DNA from: Allobosea lathyri
Lineage (GTDB): Bacteria > Pseudomonadota > Alphaproteobacteria > Rhizobiales > Beijerinckiaceae
Length of the DNA: 64,000 bases
Direction of reading: 5' to 3'
NCBI RefSeq assembly: GCF_900108245.1
Contig: NZ_FNUY01000004.1
Span: 434,001-498,000 of the forward strand
The number at the start of each line of letters is the position of its first letter. The stretch's first letter is position 1. A program made the position numbers and the translations under genes. Shown in pieces: positions 54,787-62,810 of this stretch. The notes under the pieces are model-generated. The model was not told the DNA's origin and did not search any database. It saw only the letters and a program-made list of their open reading frames with translations.

Positions 54787-55551
54787 ATGACGACACCGAC
54801 AAGCAATGCCGACACCGGCGCTTTGCAGCGCGAAGCTGCGATGATGAAGCTGGAGCGTTTCATCGCCGAACGCGAACTCATCGACGACGTCGCCTTGTCG
54901 ATACCCGGCGACGAGCTGCTCGCGCGCTACGAGCGGCTCTATACCGGCGCCATCAGCGACGTGCTGCGCGAGCACTGCCTGACCGAGCAGACCCTGCCCA
55001 ACGCGCTCGTGCCACTTCATCCCAACAAGACCGTCGCAGGCTTCGCCTTCACCGTTAAGAGCGCGCCCAACACCAAGATCACCGGCGAGCTGACCTTCCG
55101 CACGCAGATGCTCGACGCGATGCACGCCGGCAGCTTCGTGGTCTGGGATACATCAGGCGACATGGAGGCGACGGCCTGGGGCGGCGTCATGACGGCGACA
55201 GCGCTCGGAAAGGGCATCCGCGCGGCCGTCATCGATGGCGGCATCCGCGACACCCATCAGATCATGGAAAAGGATTTCCCGGTCTATTACCGCTACCGCA
55301 GCCCCAATGGCTCGCTCGGGCGTTGCCTGATCTCGCATTACCAGGTTCCGATCAGGATCGGCTCGGCCTGGATCCGGCCCGGCGACATCGTTATCGGCGA
55401 TATCGACGGCGTCATCGTCGTGCCGCGCAAGCTCGCTGTCGAAGTGCTGCTGCGCGCCGAGGAGATCCTGCGCAACGAAAAGCAGATCTTCGGCTGGGTC
55501 GCGGACGGCGAAAGCGTCCAGTCGATCACCGAAAAGGGCGGCTATTTCTGA
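54787..55551 (+). CDS. RraA-family aldolase-like protein
   Basis: 254 residues. A short N-terminal extension (1-40) is followed by the RraA fold: ERLYTGAISDVLREHC, AAVIDGGIRDTHQIM and GDIVIGDIDGVIVVP. Like its paralogue at 47671 it keeps the Gly-Arg-Asp catalytic triplet of metal-dependent retro-aldol enzymes. It follows the dehydratase, so it may cleave the keto-deoxy acid to pyruvate and an aldehyde. The ATG has AGGAGAG upstream. It is the last gene of the plus-strand operon, followed by a repeat and broken genes. Confidence 0.85.
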   Translation: MTTPTSNADTGALQREAAMMKLERFIAERELIDDVALSIPGDELLARYERLYTGAISDVLREHCLTEQTLPNALVPLHPNKTVAGFAFTVKSAPNTKITGELTFRTQMLDAMHAGSFVVWDTSGDMEATAWGGVMTATALGKGIRAAVIDGGIRDTHQIMEKDFPVYYRYRSPNGSLGRCLISHYQVPIRIGSAWIRPGDIVIGDIDGVIVVPRKLAVEVLLRAEEILRNEKQIFGWVADGESVQSITEKGGYF

Positions 55552-55577
55552 GCTGGACTGTTTTCAGTCGGAACCGA

Positions 55578-55650
55578 GTCATCCCGGATCCTTGCCTATC
55601 AGCGCTCAGGAATGGATCCCGGGTCTCCGCTTCGCTACGCCCGGGATGAC
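55578..55650. repeat. Intergenic palindromic element, short full copy
   Basis: Bounded by GTCAT and ATGAC, 73 bp. Contains ATCCCGGG/CCCGGGAT around a 16-base loop (55616-55647). It sits between the RraA gene and the broken ATPase. Confidence 0.7.
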
Positions 55651-55679
55651 AGGGCGTTTCCGTGTGAAAACAGAACGCT

Positions 55680-56230
55680 CTAACTGATTGCTTCCTCTGC
55701 GCGGCCGCGCCATCCGGTGTCGCCCGGCATGGCGGCAAGGCTCGCCATTGCCTGCCCCCGTGGCATCGCGGCCATCAGCCGTTGCGTATAGGGTTCGCTG
55801 GGCGCCTCGACGATCGCGGCGGCCGGCCCCTGCTCGACGATGCGGCCGCGATGCATCACCGCGATGCGGTCCGACACCCAGCGCACGATCTCGATGTCGT
55901 GGCCGACGAACATCATGGCGAAGCCGCGCTTGGCCTGGAGTGTCTTGAGCATGGCGATGACCTGCATCTGAACGGTGGCATCGAGCGCCGAGACGATCTC
56001 GTCGCAGATCAGCAACTCCGGCTCCGACAGAAGCGCCCGGGCGATGCAGACGCGCTGGCGCTGCCCCCCTGACAATTGGTGCGGATAGCGGCCGAGATGT
56101 TCGGGCGCGAGAGCCACATCGTCGAGCGCCGCCTCGATCCGGGCCCGGTCGCCAGCGTCTGAAAGGCCGAGCAGCTCCAGCGGCTCGCGCATCGCAGCCT
56201 CGATCGTGAGCCTTGGGTTGATCGAAGCGG
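55680..56230 (-). pseudogene. ABC transporter ATPase, C-terminal half only
   Basis: About 180 residues in one frame: INPRLTIEAAMREPL, signature LSGGQRQRVCIARAL, Walker B LLICDEIVSALD, H-loop MMFVGHDIEIV and the peptide-transporter tail SEPYTQRLMAAMP. The start, Walker A and Q-loop are absent, because at about 56.22 kb the sequence switches to another gene in a different frame. It is a remnant of the DppD/F-type ATPase that this locus's permeases need. Confidence 0.85.
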
Positions 56231-57228
56231 CGGCAAACCTCCTCGCGCAGCAGCGCGTGCTGGACGCCGGGCAGGCTGCCCAGGAAGTCGCGAACCTCGT
56301 CATGATCCAGATCGGACAGGATGTGGACACGCACGAAACCGCCGAGCGCACCATGATGGCGCACGAACGGGTCGGTGATCGGGCAGATCACCCGTGTTGC
56401 TCCAACCCCGTAGCGCGCATCCAGCCGATCGCCGAGATAGAGGATGTTCGGCGAGCCATCGGCGAGGGACAGATCCGTCATGCCGTGATCGGCGACGATG
56501 CCGACCGTGGCGCCCGCGTCGATGAAGGCCCCGACACGCTCATCGACGGCGCGGATGAAGGCGTCCGATTCCGGCGCGCCTGGCGCATGGGCGTGCTGAA
56601 CGAAATCCGAAAGCGAGAGATAGAGCAGCTGCGCCCGGCCGCTCTGCAGCAGGCGAAGCCCGGCATCGAGCACGAACAGCGAAAGCTCCGGCGAATACTG
56701 GTCGGGAACCGGCCTGCCCGCCTGGGCGTCGGCGCCGGAGATCCCATGCTCCGCCACGGTACAGGTCATCGCTTTCTCTGCCGAGAATGCGATGCCCGGA
56801 CGGCCCTCGCCCGCTAGCCCGACGGCGAGCGCCTTGCGCAGCTTGTCCTTGGCGGTGACGGCGGCGACCTTCACGCCGGCTTCCGAGAGGCCGGCAAGGA
56901 TCGTCGGGACGCTGAGCGGCCCGGCATCGGTCATCATGACCTCCTCGCCAGTCGTGCGATCGTACCAATAATTGCCGGAGACGCCGTGCACGCTCGGCGG
57001 CACGCCGCAGACGATCGAGACATTGTTGGGATTGGTGAAGCTCGGCATCGCGGAATGTGCGCTGTCATAAAAGCCGCGCTCGGCCATCACCGACAGGCGC
57101 GGGGAAATCCCCCTTATTGCCGCATCCGCAAGATATGATGGGTCCATTCCATCATAACAGATCACGACAACAGGGTTTTCCGGCAGAAAATAGCCGCGAT
57201 CGTTGATATGAATTGACGTATTGCTCAC
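56224..57228 (-). pseudogene. Phosphonoacetate-hydrolase-like enzyme, truncated 3' end
   Basis: The first ~335 residues of an alkaline-phosphatase-superfamily hydrolase, from a GTG with GAGGA upstream. Asp26 (ICYDGMDP), nucleophile Thr65 (PSFTNPNNVS), Asp208/His212 (SDFVQHAH) and Asp247-His248 (ADHGMTD) are present. After CRRF the frame runs into antisense of the ATPase remnant, so the C-terminal region with the last metal histidine is lost. A LysR gene is divergent, as in phosphonoacetate-degradation loci. It is probably inactive; the frame stays open to 55606 with no sensible protein. Confidence 0.75.
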
Positions 57229-57330
57229 GTAATTCCTCGGCTTTACAGTTCAGCCAAGGCTCTATCTTCTTATTTACGCGAAGATGAAAGCGACTTATAT
57301 TCGCGCCGATTTGAGATAAGGTCACATTCT

Positions 57331-58197
57331 ATGTCGCATCTACCTTCTTTGCGGGCGCTGGCAACTCTTGAAGCCGTCGTGCGCACCGGCAACATCGTCG
57401 CAGCGGCAGATGAACTCTGTGTGACACCCGGCGCGATCAGCAAGCAGCTCGGGCAGTTGCAGGAGGCGATCGACGAGCCTCTCTTCGAGAAAGGGCATCG
57501 GTTGCGTCCGACGACGCTGGCCACCGAACTCGCACAGGCGATCGGGGCAGGCCTGCAGCAGATCCGCGGTGGCTGGGACGCCGCATCAGAGAAAGGGCAG
57601 CAGCGCGTCGTGACGCTGGCTGCCAATGCGACACTTTCGGTTCACTGGATCATGCCGCGATTGGTGGATGCGGAAGTGGCGGCGGGCGGGCGCGCCATAC
57701 GCGTCTCGGCGCTCCACACCACCGACGACTGGCAGCAGGCGCAGTTCGATATCGCCATACTCCGCAACGCCTGGAGGCCCGAAGGCTGGCAGCAGCGCGA
57801 GATCGGCGTGGAGCGTTTGACCTTACTCGCTCGCCCCGATTGTGCCGAGATGCTGCGGCGAACGGGACCCGCGGGATTGCAGACCCAAACCGTCTTCGTC
57901 GCCGACACCCGCAGCGGCGAACTCGAAAGTTGGATCGAAGTCGCGGGAATCGAAAGGCCCCCAGCCATCCGGTCGACACCGCATTTCTACATTGCGGCAC
58001 AGGCGGCGATGGCGGGCCAGGGTTGCATCATCGCGCCGCCCTTGGTGCTGGCCGACCTCATCGAGCAAGGCCGACTCGCCGCCCCCTTCCCGGAGATCGT
58101 GGCGCAAGGCGCAACCCTGACAGCCGTTTTCGACGCGGACCGATGCAAGACCGCTTTCGTCGAGAAGCTGTTGCAGGCCCTGTTTCGAGAGTTCTGA
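57331..58197 (+). CDS. LysR-family regulator (GcvA-like)
   Basis: 288 residues. The helix-turn-helix is at about 5-62 (LRALATLEAVVRTGNIVAAA, DELCVTPGAISKQLGQLQ). A substrate-binding domain starts near 92. It is divergent from the truncated hydrolase (103 bp between starts) and probably regulated it, sensing a phosphonate. The AT-rich spacer 57229-57330 is the likely operator region. Its stop is directly followed by sequence from a siderophore-interacting protein. Confidence 0.88.
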   Translation: MSHLPSLRALATLEAVVRTGNIVAAADELCVTPGAISKQLGQLQEAIDEPLFEKGHRLRPTTLATELAQAIGAGLQQIRGGWDAASEKGQQRVVTLAANATLSVHWIMPRLVDAEVAAGGRAIRVSALHTTDDWQQAQFDIAILRNAWRPEGWQQREIGVERLTLLARPDCAEMLRRTGPAGLQTQTVFVADTRSGELESWIEVAGIERPPAIRSTPHFYIAAQAAMAGQGCIIAPPLVLADLIEQGRLAAPFPEIVAQGATLTAVFDADRCKTAFVEKLLQALFREF

Positions 58198-58562
58198 CAC
58201 CTGAAAAAGATAACCTTCAGCGGCGAAGATCTCGGCCGCTTTGCCTCGATGGAAGCCCTGCATGTCCGCCTGTTCCTGCCTCCGGCAGGGCTCGCCGAAC
58301 CGGCCTGGCCGATGCTGGGCACGGATGGCATGTTGCAGATACCGCCGCCGGAAGGGCGCCCTGCTGTTCGCAAATACACGATCCGCCGGATCGATGTCGG
58401 CGCCGGAACGCTCGCGATCGATTTCGTAGTTCCCGCCGAGCCGCCGCGCGCCAACGCCTGCGCCCGGACCTGGACCGGCATCTGGTCGTCAGCTACTGGC
58501 GCAACGGCCTGTCGGAAGAGCAGCATTCGGCCGAGAAAAAGGCTGCAGCCCGGGCCGCCTGA
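58198..58562 (+). pseudogene. Siderophore-interacting protein remnant, internally deleted
   Basis: Frame 1 from 58201 reads KKITFSGEDLGRFASMEALH, then VRLFLPP and RKYTIRRIDVG and LAIDFVV, the FAD-binding domain of ViuB/SIP ferric-siderophore reductases. Near 58.45 kb another frame takes over with DLDRHLVVSYWRNGLSEEQH and a Lys/Ala tail, the usual C-terminus. The NADPH-binding middle (roughly 100 residues or more) and the first residues are missing. It is a clear remnant of an iron-reductase gene in a second deletion scar near 56-58 kb. Confidence 0.75.
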
Positions 58563-58631
58563 GCCCGATGCGCGTTGTACTATCGGCAGCCGGCATGGCC
58601 GTAGCCAGGGTGTAGCCCGACCCGGGTGATA

Positions 58632-61600
58632 CTAACCCTCGGAAACGATGGCCAGCTCCGGCAGGTTGCCTGATCGCATGCCCATCTCCCGGTACATCAT
58701 GGTTGCGATGGCAAGTTGGTCACGGGCCTGATCCGGCTGGCCTGCGCGCAGATACAGGCTCCCAAGGCCATGATGGCAACGTGCGACAAGCGGATACAGC
58801 CCCAGCTCCATCGCGAGCGCGAGGGCGTCCCGATAATGCGCCTCGGCGGGTTCGGCAGCCTCGGTGCAGACTGCGATCTCGCCGAGAAGGTGGAGGGCGT
58901 TCGCTTCACCGCGACGCTGACCGCCTTCACGAGCCGTGGCCAGGGCTCGCATGGCATATTTGAGAGCGTCGGCGTGTTGGCCGGCAAGCCTATGCGCTTC
59001 CCCCAGCGGCACCAGGAAGAGGGCCTGCCCGAATCGATGCCCCATAACCTCGAGAGCGCTCAGTGCCTGCTCCAGCAAGGGCAGGCCCCGATCGGTCTGT
59101 CCCAGCATCGCATAGGCGTAGCCGATCGTTCCCGAACTGCCGGCGACCATGAAGGGCAGATCAAACTCAAGGGCCACCGTGTGAGCGCGCTCCAGCCTCG
59201 TTATGGCGCCGGCGAACTCGCCCCGGATGACATGGAGGTCGGCGAGGCACCAATAGGCGATCGTCAGACCGAGCGGGTCGTCGACCGCATGAGCGATGCG
59301 AATACCCTCCTCGCCATGCGCGATTCCCTGTTCGAATTTGCCCTGCTCGGCATAAATGCGGGCCAGGAAGCCCCGCACGGTCACCGCTGGATATGCAGCG
59401 AGACCAAACCGTTCGAAACTGGGCTGGCGATCGAGCAATTCCAGGGCTCGCACGAAGAGCGGCTCGACCTGCCGAAGTTCGAGTGTGGCGAAGCCGGCCG
59501 TCCCGAGAAACAGGGTCGACGCCATCTGGAGCGGAACGTCGCCAAGTGAATCCGCAAGCTCGAGTGCCTGCTGGCCAAAAACCGACGCTTCCGCCGGATC
59601 GCCGCCAAGCGCGAGAGTCTGGCACATGTGAAAGGAGAACCGCGCCAGTCTGTGCTGATCGCCGAGGCGCCTGGCCAGGCTTTCTGCTTCGCGAAGATGG
59701 CCGACGATGCGCTCGAATTGCCCGAGCGGGATAAGCGACGCCTTCAGCTCGAAGCGAAGATCGATGGCTTGCTCGAGCGTCTCTCGGGTCTCGGATAGCG
59801 TTGCAAGAACTCGCAATGCCTGTTCGAAAAACCCGGCCGCCTCGCGATTGGCCCAGCGTGCATGGGCAAGCTGAGCCGCCTTGACCCAATGGACGACTGC
59901 CTCGCTGGCAAGCGAAGCCTCAGTGAAATGGTGAGCAACGATTTCGGGCTGCTTTTCGGCCAGGGCCGGGAAGCGCTCGATCAGCGCTTTGGCGATGCTG
60001 GCATGCAGCCGCCGCCGCCGGCTCTTGACCATCGTGACATAGGCGGCATCCTCGACAAGCGCGTGCTTGAATATGTAGCTTGCCTCCGGCGGCGCTCCGC
60101 GGCGCGAAATGAGACCGGAAGCCACCAGACGCGCGAGCGCTGCGTCGAGATCCTCTGGTGCCAGGGCCGACACCGCGGCGATCAGCCCGTGGGAAAACTC
60201 CCGCCCGATCGCAGCGCCGATCATGGCCACGTCCTTGGCAGGGCCGAGCAGGTCGAGGCGAGCCACCAGCGAGGCCTGCAGCGTCGTCGGGATAGCCCGC
60301 AACGGCAAAGGTCCATCGAGGAGGTAGCTGTCGGCCATCTCACGCAACAACCCGCTTTCAAGGAGGGAACTCGTCAGCTCCTCGATGAACAGCGGCACGC
60401 CATCGGTGCGCGAAAGAATTTCCTCGAGAACGACACCGGGCAGCGCCTTGTCCTGCGAGATGCCGCGGATGATGCCAGCGCTATCGCTCGGCCCAAGGCG
60501 GCTCAGAGATAGCGTCGTCACATGCGGCTGGCCGATCCAGCTCGGTTGAAACTCCGGCCGGAATGTCACGAGCAACAGTATCGGCAGTTGGGGCGCACAG
60601 GTCACCATGCGCTCAAGCAGGTCCAGCGACGTCGGGTCGATCCAGTGCACGTCCTCGAACACGATCAGGACGGGTCTCTGCGAAGCGATGCCCTTGAGAT
60701 GATCGAGAAGCGCGCTGAGAGTCATCTCGCGTTTTTGTTGCGGGCTGACCGTCAACGCCGGATAGCGGTCGTCCATCGGCACGCCCAGCAATTCGGCGAA
60801 GAGTGCGAGGTCGCGAGATGGATCTGCGGTTACCGGCCTGAGCAGCGCCTCCAGCTTGTCGAGCCTTGCGCTGGCGCTGTCGTCGGGACCGAAGCCGGCA
60901 TCCAGCTGGATCTGGCCAATGAACGGGTAAAGCGGGCTGTGCCTATGATAGGGAGAGCAGGAATAACGAAGGCATGCATAGGATTTGCCGACGAGACTGG
61001 CTGGCAAGCTCTCCGCGATGCGCGACTTGCCGATGCCGGGCTCGCCCGAGATCAGCACGACCCGTCCCTCGCCGGAGCCGGCTTGATCCCACCGGCGGAG
61101 AAGTAACGCGATCTCCTCCTGCCGGCCGACGAGCGGGGTTAGAGCATCCCCACGCAGCGCATCGAAACGGCTCATCCCGGCCATCTCGCCACGCACTTGC
61201 CAGGCCTCCACTTGCCAGGCCTCCACTTGCCAGGCCTCGATCTCCCGCGGCAGGCCTGTCCCATCGCTGGCCGGAAGTGCCCGGCAGTCGAACATCCGCC
61301 TGACAAGCCGTTGCGTACTTGCGGAGATAGCGACTTCGCCGCCTCCTGCGCTGGACTGCAGCCGCGTCGCTATCGTCGAGGGCTCGCCCATTGCGACATG
61401 GTGGCGGCCATTGCCCGTCGTCGACTTTTCGCCGACGACGACGAGCCCGGTCGCAATTCCGACGCTCGCTTGAATCGTCCCGGCGGAAGGCGCGGTCAGT
61501 CTGCCCGTCGAATCGACGACGGCGAGACCGGCGCGCACAGCTCGTTCGGCGTCATGCTCGTGAGCGTTCGGGTAACCGAAATAGACGATCGCGCCATTGG

Positions 61601-62624
61601 CCTGGTACTGGGCGACAAATCCGTCAAATCGCGCGGCGACATCGGCCACCATCTTGTGGAAGGCGGCGATCAGATCATGGACGTCTTCTGGATCACGGCT
61701 TGCCGAAAGGGTCATGGAGCCGATCAGGTTGCAAACCATGATTGTCAGCTGGCGCTGCTCGATAACATGCGAGCGAACAGCGACACTCGCCGAAGCATCG
61801 TCGCTCCCGGCTGCGGCACTCTTGCCTTCGGTCTCCTGCCCGGATGTCCCGGCCGTGGAAACGTCGGAACTCCGCGACCGCCCGGGCGGCGTTGCGCTAC
61901 GAAGCTCGGCGGCCAGCGACTGCGTGATCGCATCGGGCTCTGCGCTGAGCTCGCGCTTCAGCAGCGCAACGAGATCCTGATAGTGCTTGAGTGCCTCGGC
62001 CTTTCGCCCCAGGGCGACCAGCGCCCGGACGATCAACCGATGTGCGTCCTCGCGCAGGGCATTCACCTGGATGGCCCGATGGGCAGCCTTGAGCGCAGCC
62101 TCCTCATGGCCAGCCAGCAGCGCCTCCTGACTGTGGCCGACCATGGCGTCGAGCGCAAAGCCTTCCAGGCGCTCCCGTTCTGCGGCACGCCAATCCGACC
62201 AGGAATCTTCCGCTATGCTCAAATCCGACAGCAGCGGCCCGCGGTAGAGATCGACGGCTGCGGCGAGCGAAGCGCGGCTTCCGCCGGCGATCAACGCCTT
62301 GAAGCGAACCACATCGCAATCGATCGCGCCCGGCGCAAGCCAGACCTCATCATCGTTGTTGAGGAGGGCATCCTGGCCCAAAGTCCGGCGTAGCCGAAAA
62401 AGAGCCTGACGCAGGCTCTGCCGGGCCTGGGTCTCGTAATGCGAGCCCCAGAGGAGAGTGGCCAACCTCTCACGCGGCTGAGGCTGATGCGCGGTGCAGG
62501 CCAGATAGGCCAACAGCCCCGAGAGCTTCTTGCTCGGCAAATGGATGATGCCATCCGCGGTTGCCAGTTCAAATCGCCCGAGCAACGAAAGGCGGAATTT
62601 GGGAAGAGCGACCCTGTCTTTCAT
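58632..62624 (-). CDS. BTAD-type regulator with degenerate cyclase, ATPase and TPR domains
   Basis: 1330 residues. An OmpR-like winged helix (about 8-95) and BTAD domain (100-245) lead to a class III cyclase-like domain (about 290-460), a linker with EAWQV three times (463-477), an AAA/NACHT-type ATPase (Walker A GEPGIGKS at 527-534; Walker B VLIVFEDVHW) and C-terminal TPR-like repeats (about 850-1290). In the cyclase domain the two metal aspartates are Asn: VCNLIGS (Asn299) and QANGAIVYFG (Asn343), so it should not make cAMP. The start is ATG 62624; GTG 62666 is possible. It is divergent from the adhesin and may control it. Confidence 0.88.
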   Translation of the reverse strand: MKDRVALPKFRLSLLGRFELATADGIIHLPSKKLSGLLAYLACTAHQPQPRERLATLLWGSHYETQARQSLRQALFRLRRTLGQDALLNNDDEVWLAPGAIDCDVVRFKALIAGGSRASLAAAVDLYRGPLLSDLSIAEDSWSDWRAAERERLEGFALDAMVGHSQEALLAGHEEAALKAAHRAIQVNALREDAHRLIVRALVALGRKAEALKHYQDLVALLKRELSAEPDAITQSLAAELRSATPPGRSRSSDVSTAGTSGQETEGKSAAAGSDDASASVAVRSHVIEQRQLTIMVCNLIGSMTLSASRDPEDVHDLIAAFHKMVADVAARFDGFVAQYQANGAIVYFGYPNAHEHDAERAVRAGLAVVDSTGRLTAPSAGTIQASVGIATGLVVVGEKSTTGNGRHHVAMGEPSTIATRLQSSAGGGEVAISASTQRLVRRMFDCRALPASDGTGLPREIEAWQVEAWQVEAWQVRGEMAGMSRFDALRGDALTPLVGRQEEIALLLRRWDQAGSGEGRVVLISGEPGIGKSRIAESLPASLVGKSYACLRYSCSPYHRHSPLYPFIGQIQLDAGFGPDDSASARLDKLEALLRPVTADPSRDLALFAELLGVPMDDRYPALTVSPQQKREMTLSALLDHLKGIASQRPVLIVFEDVHWIDPTSLDLLERMVTCAPQLPILLLVTFRPEFQPSWIGQPHVTTLSLSRLGPSDSAGIIRGISQDKALPGVVLEEILSRTDGVPLFIEELTSSLLESGLLREMADSYLLDGPLPLRAIPTTLQASLVARLDLLGPAKDVAMIGAAIGREFSHGLIAAVSALAPEDLDAALARLVASGLISRRGAPPEASYIFKHALVEDAAYVTMVKSRRRRLHASIAKALIERFPALAEKQPEIVAHHFTEASLASEAVVHWVKAAQLAHARWANREAAGFFEQALRVLATLSETRETLEQAIDLRFELKASLIPLGQFERIVGHLREAESLARRLGDQHRLARFSFHMCQTLALGGDPAEASVFGQQALELADSLGDVPLQMASTLFLGTAGFATLELRQVEPLFVRALELLDRQPSFERFGLAAYPAVTVRGFLARIYAEQGKFEQGIAHGEEGIRIAHAVDDPLGLTIAYWCLADLHVIRGEFAGAITRLERAHTVALEFDLPFMVAGSSGTIGYAYAMLGQTDRGLPLLEQALSALEVMGHRFGQALFLVPLGEAHRLAGQHADALKYAMRALATAREGGQRRGEANALHLLGEIAVCTEAAEPAEAHYRDALALAMELGLYPLVARCHHGLGSLYLRAGQPDQARDQLAIATMMYREMGMRSGNLPELAIVSEG
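61194..61238 (-). repeat. Three perfect 15-bp tandem repeats in the regulator gene
   Basis: CACTTGCCAGGCCTC on the plus strand occurs three times in a row, coding EAWQV x3 between the cyclase-like and ATPase domains. Unit length is a multiple of three, so copy number can change without a frameshift. Confidence 0.9.
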
Positions 62625-62676
62625 TCCGCTGGCGACGCGATCACGACGATGTTCCTCAAAAAGCACACTCTATATT

Positions 62677-62684
62677 GTTCGAAC
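62677..62684. promoter_or_regulatory. GTTCGAAC palindrome between regulator and adhesin
   Basis: A perfect 8-bp palindrome within the 62625-62810 gap shared by the two divergent genes. It is short, so chance is possible. No other clear site or gene is seen in this gap. Confidence 0.3.
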
Positions 62685-62810
62685 GCACGGTAAGCCGAAA
62701 TGACGATCCTGTAACGCGGCAATAACGCCCGCAAGGACGGCGCGCGATTTAGTCAATAGCCAGAGATTGCTGCCGCGGATAGCGGCATTTGGCACGCGTG
62801 AGGACTGTCT

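Noticed and set aside
55606..57228. A single 540-residue fusion enzyme
   Set aside because: The first two thirds match a hydrolase, but the rest is low-complexity Arg/Ala sequence antisense in frame to ATPase codons. The ATPase reads in a different frame, so it is two remnants, not a fusion.
56200..58600. Insertion sequence causing the gene breaks
   Set aside because: No transposase, terminal inverted repeats or target duplication is visible at either junction; plain deletions explain the data.
61194..61238. CRISPR-like array
   Set aside because: Units are 15 bp, contiguous without spacers and in a coding frame.
58632..62624. Active adenylate cyclase
   Set aside because: Both metal-coordinating aspartates are replaced by asparagine (Asn299, Asn343).
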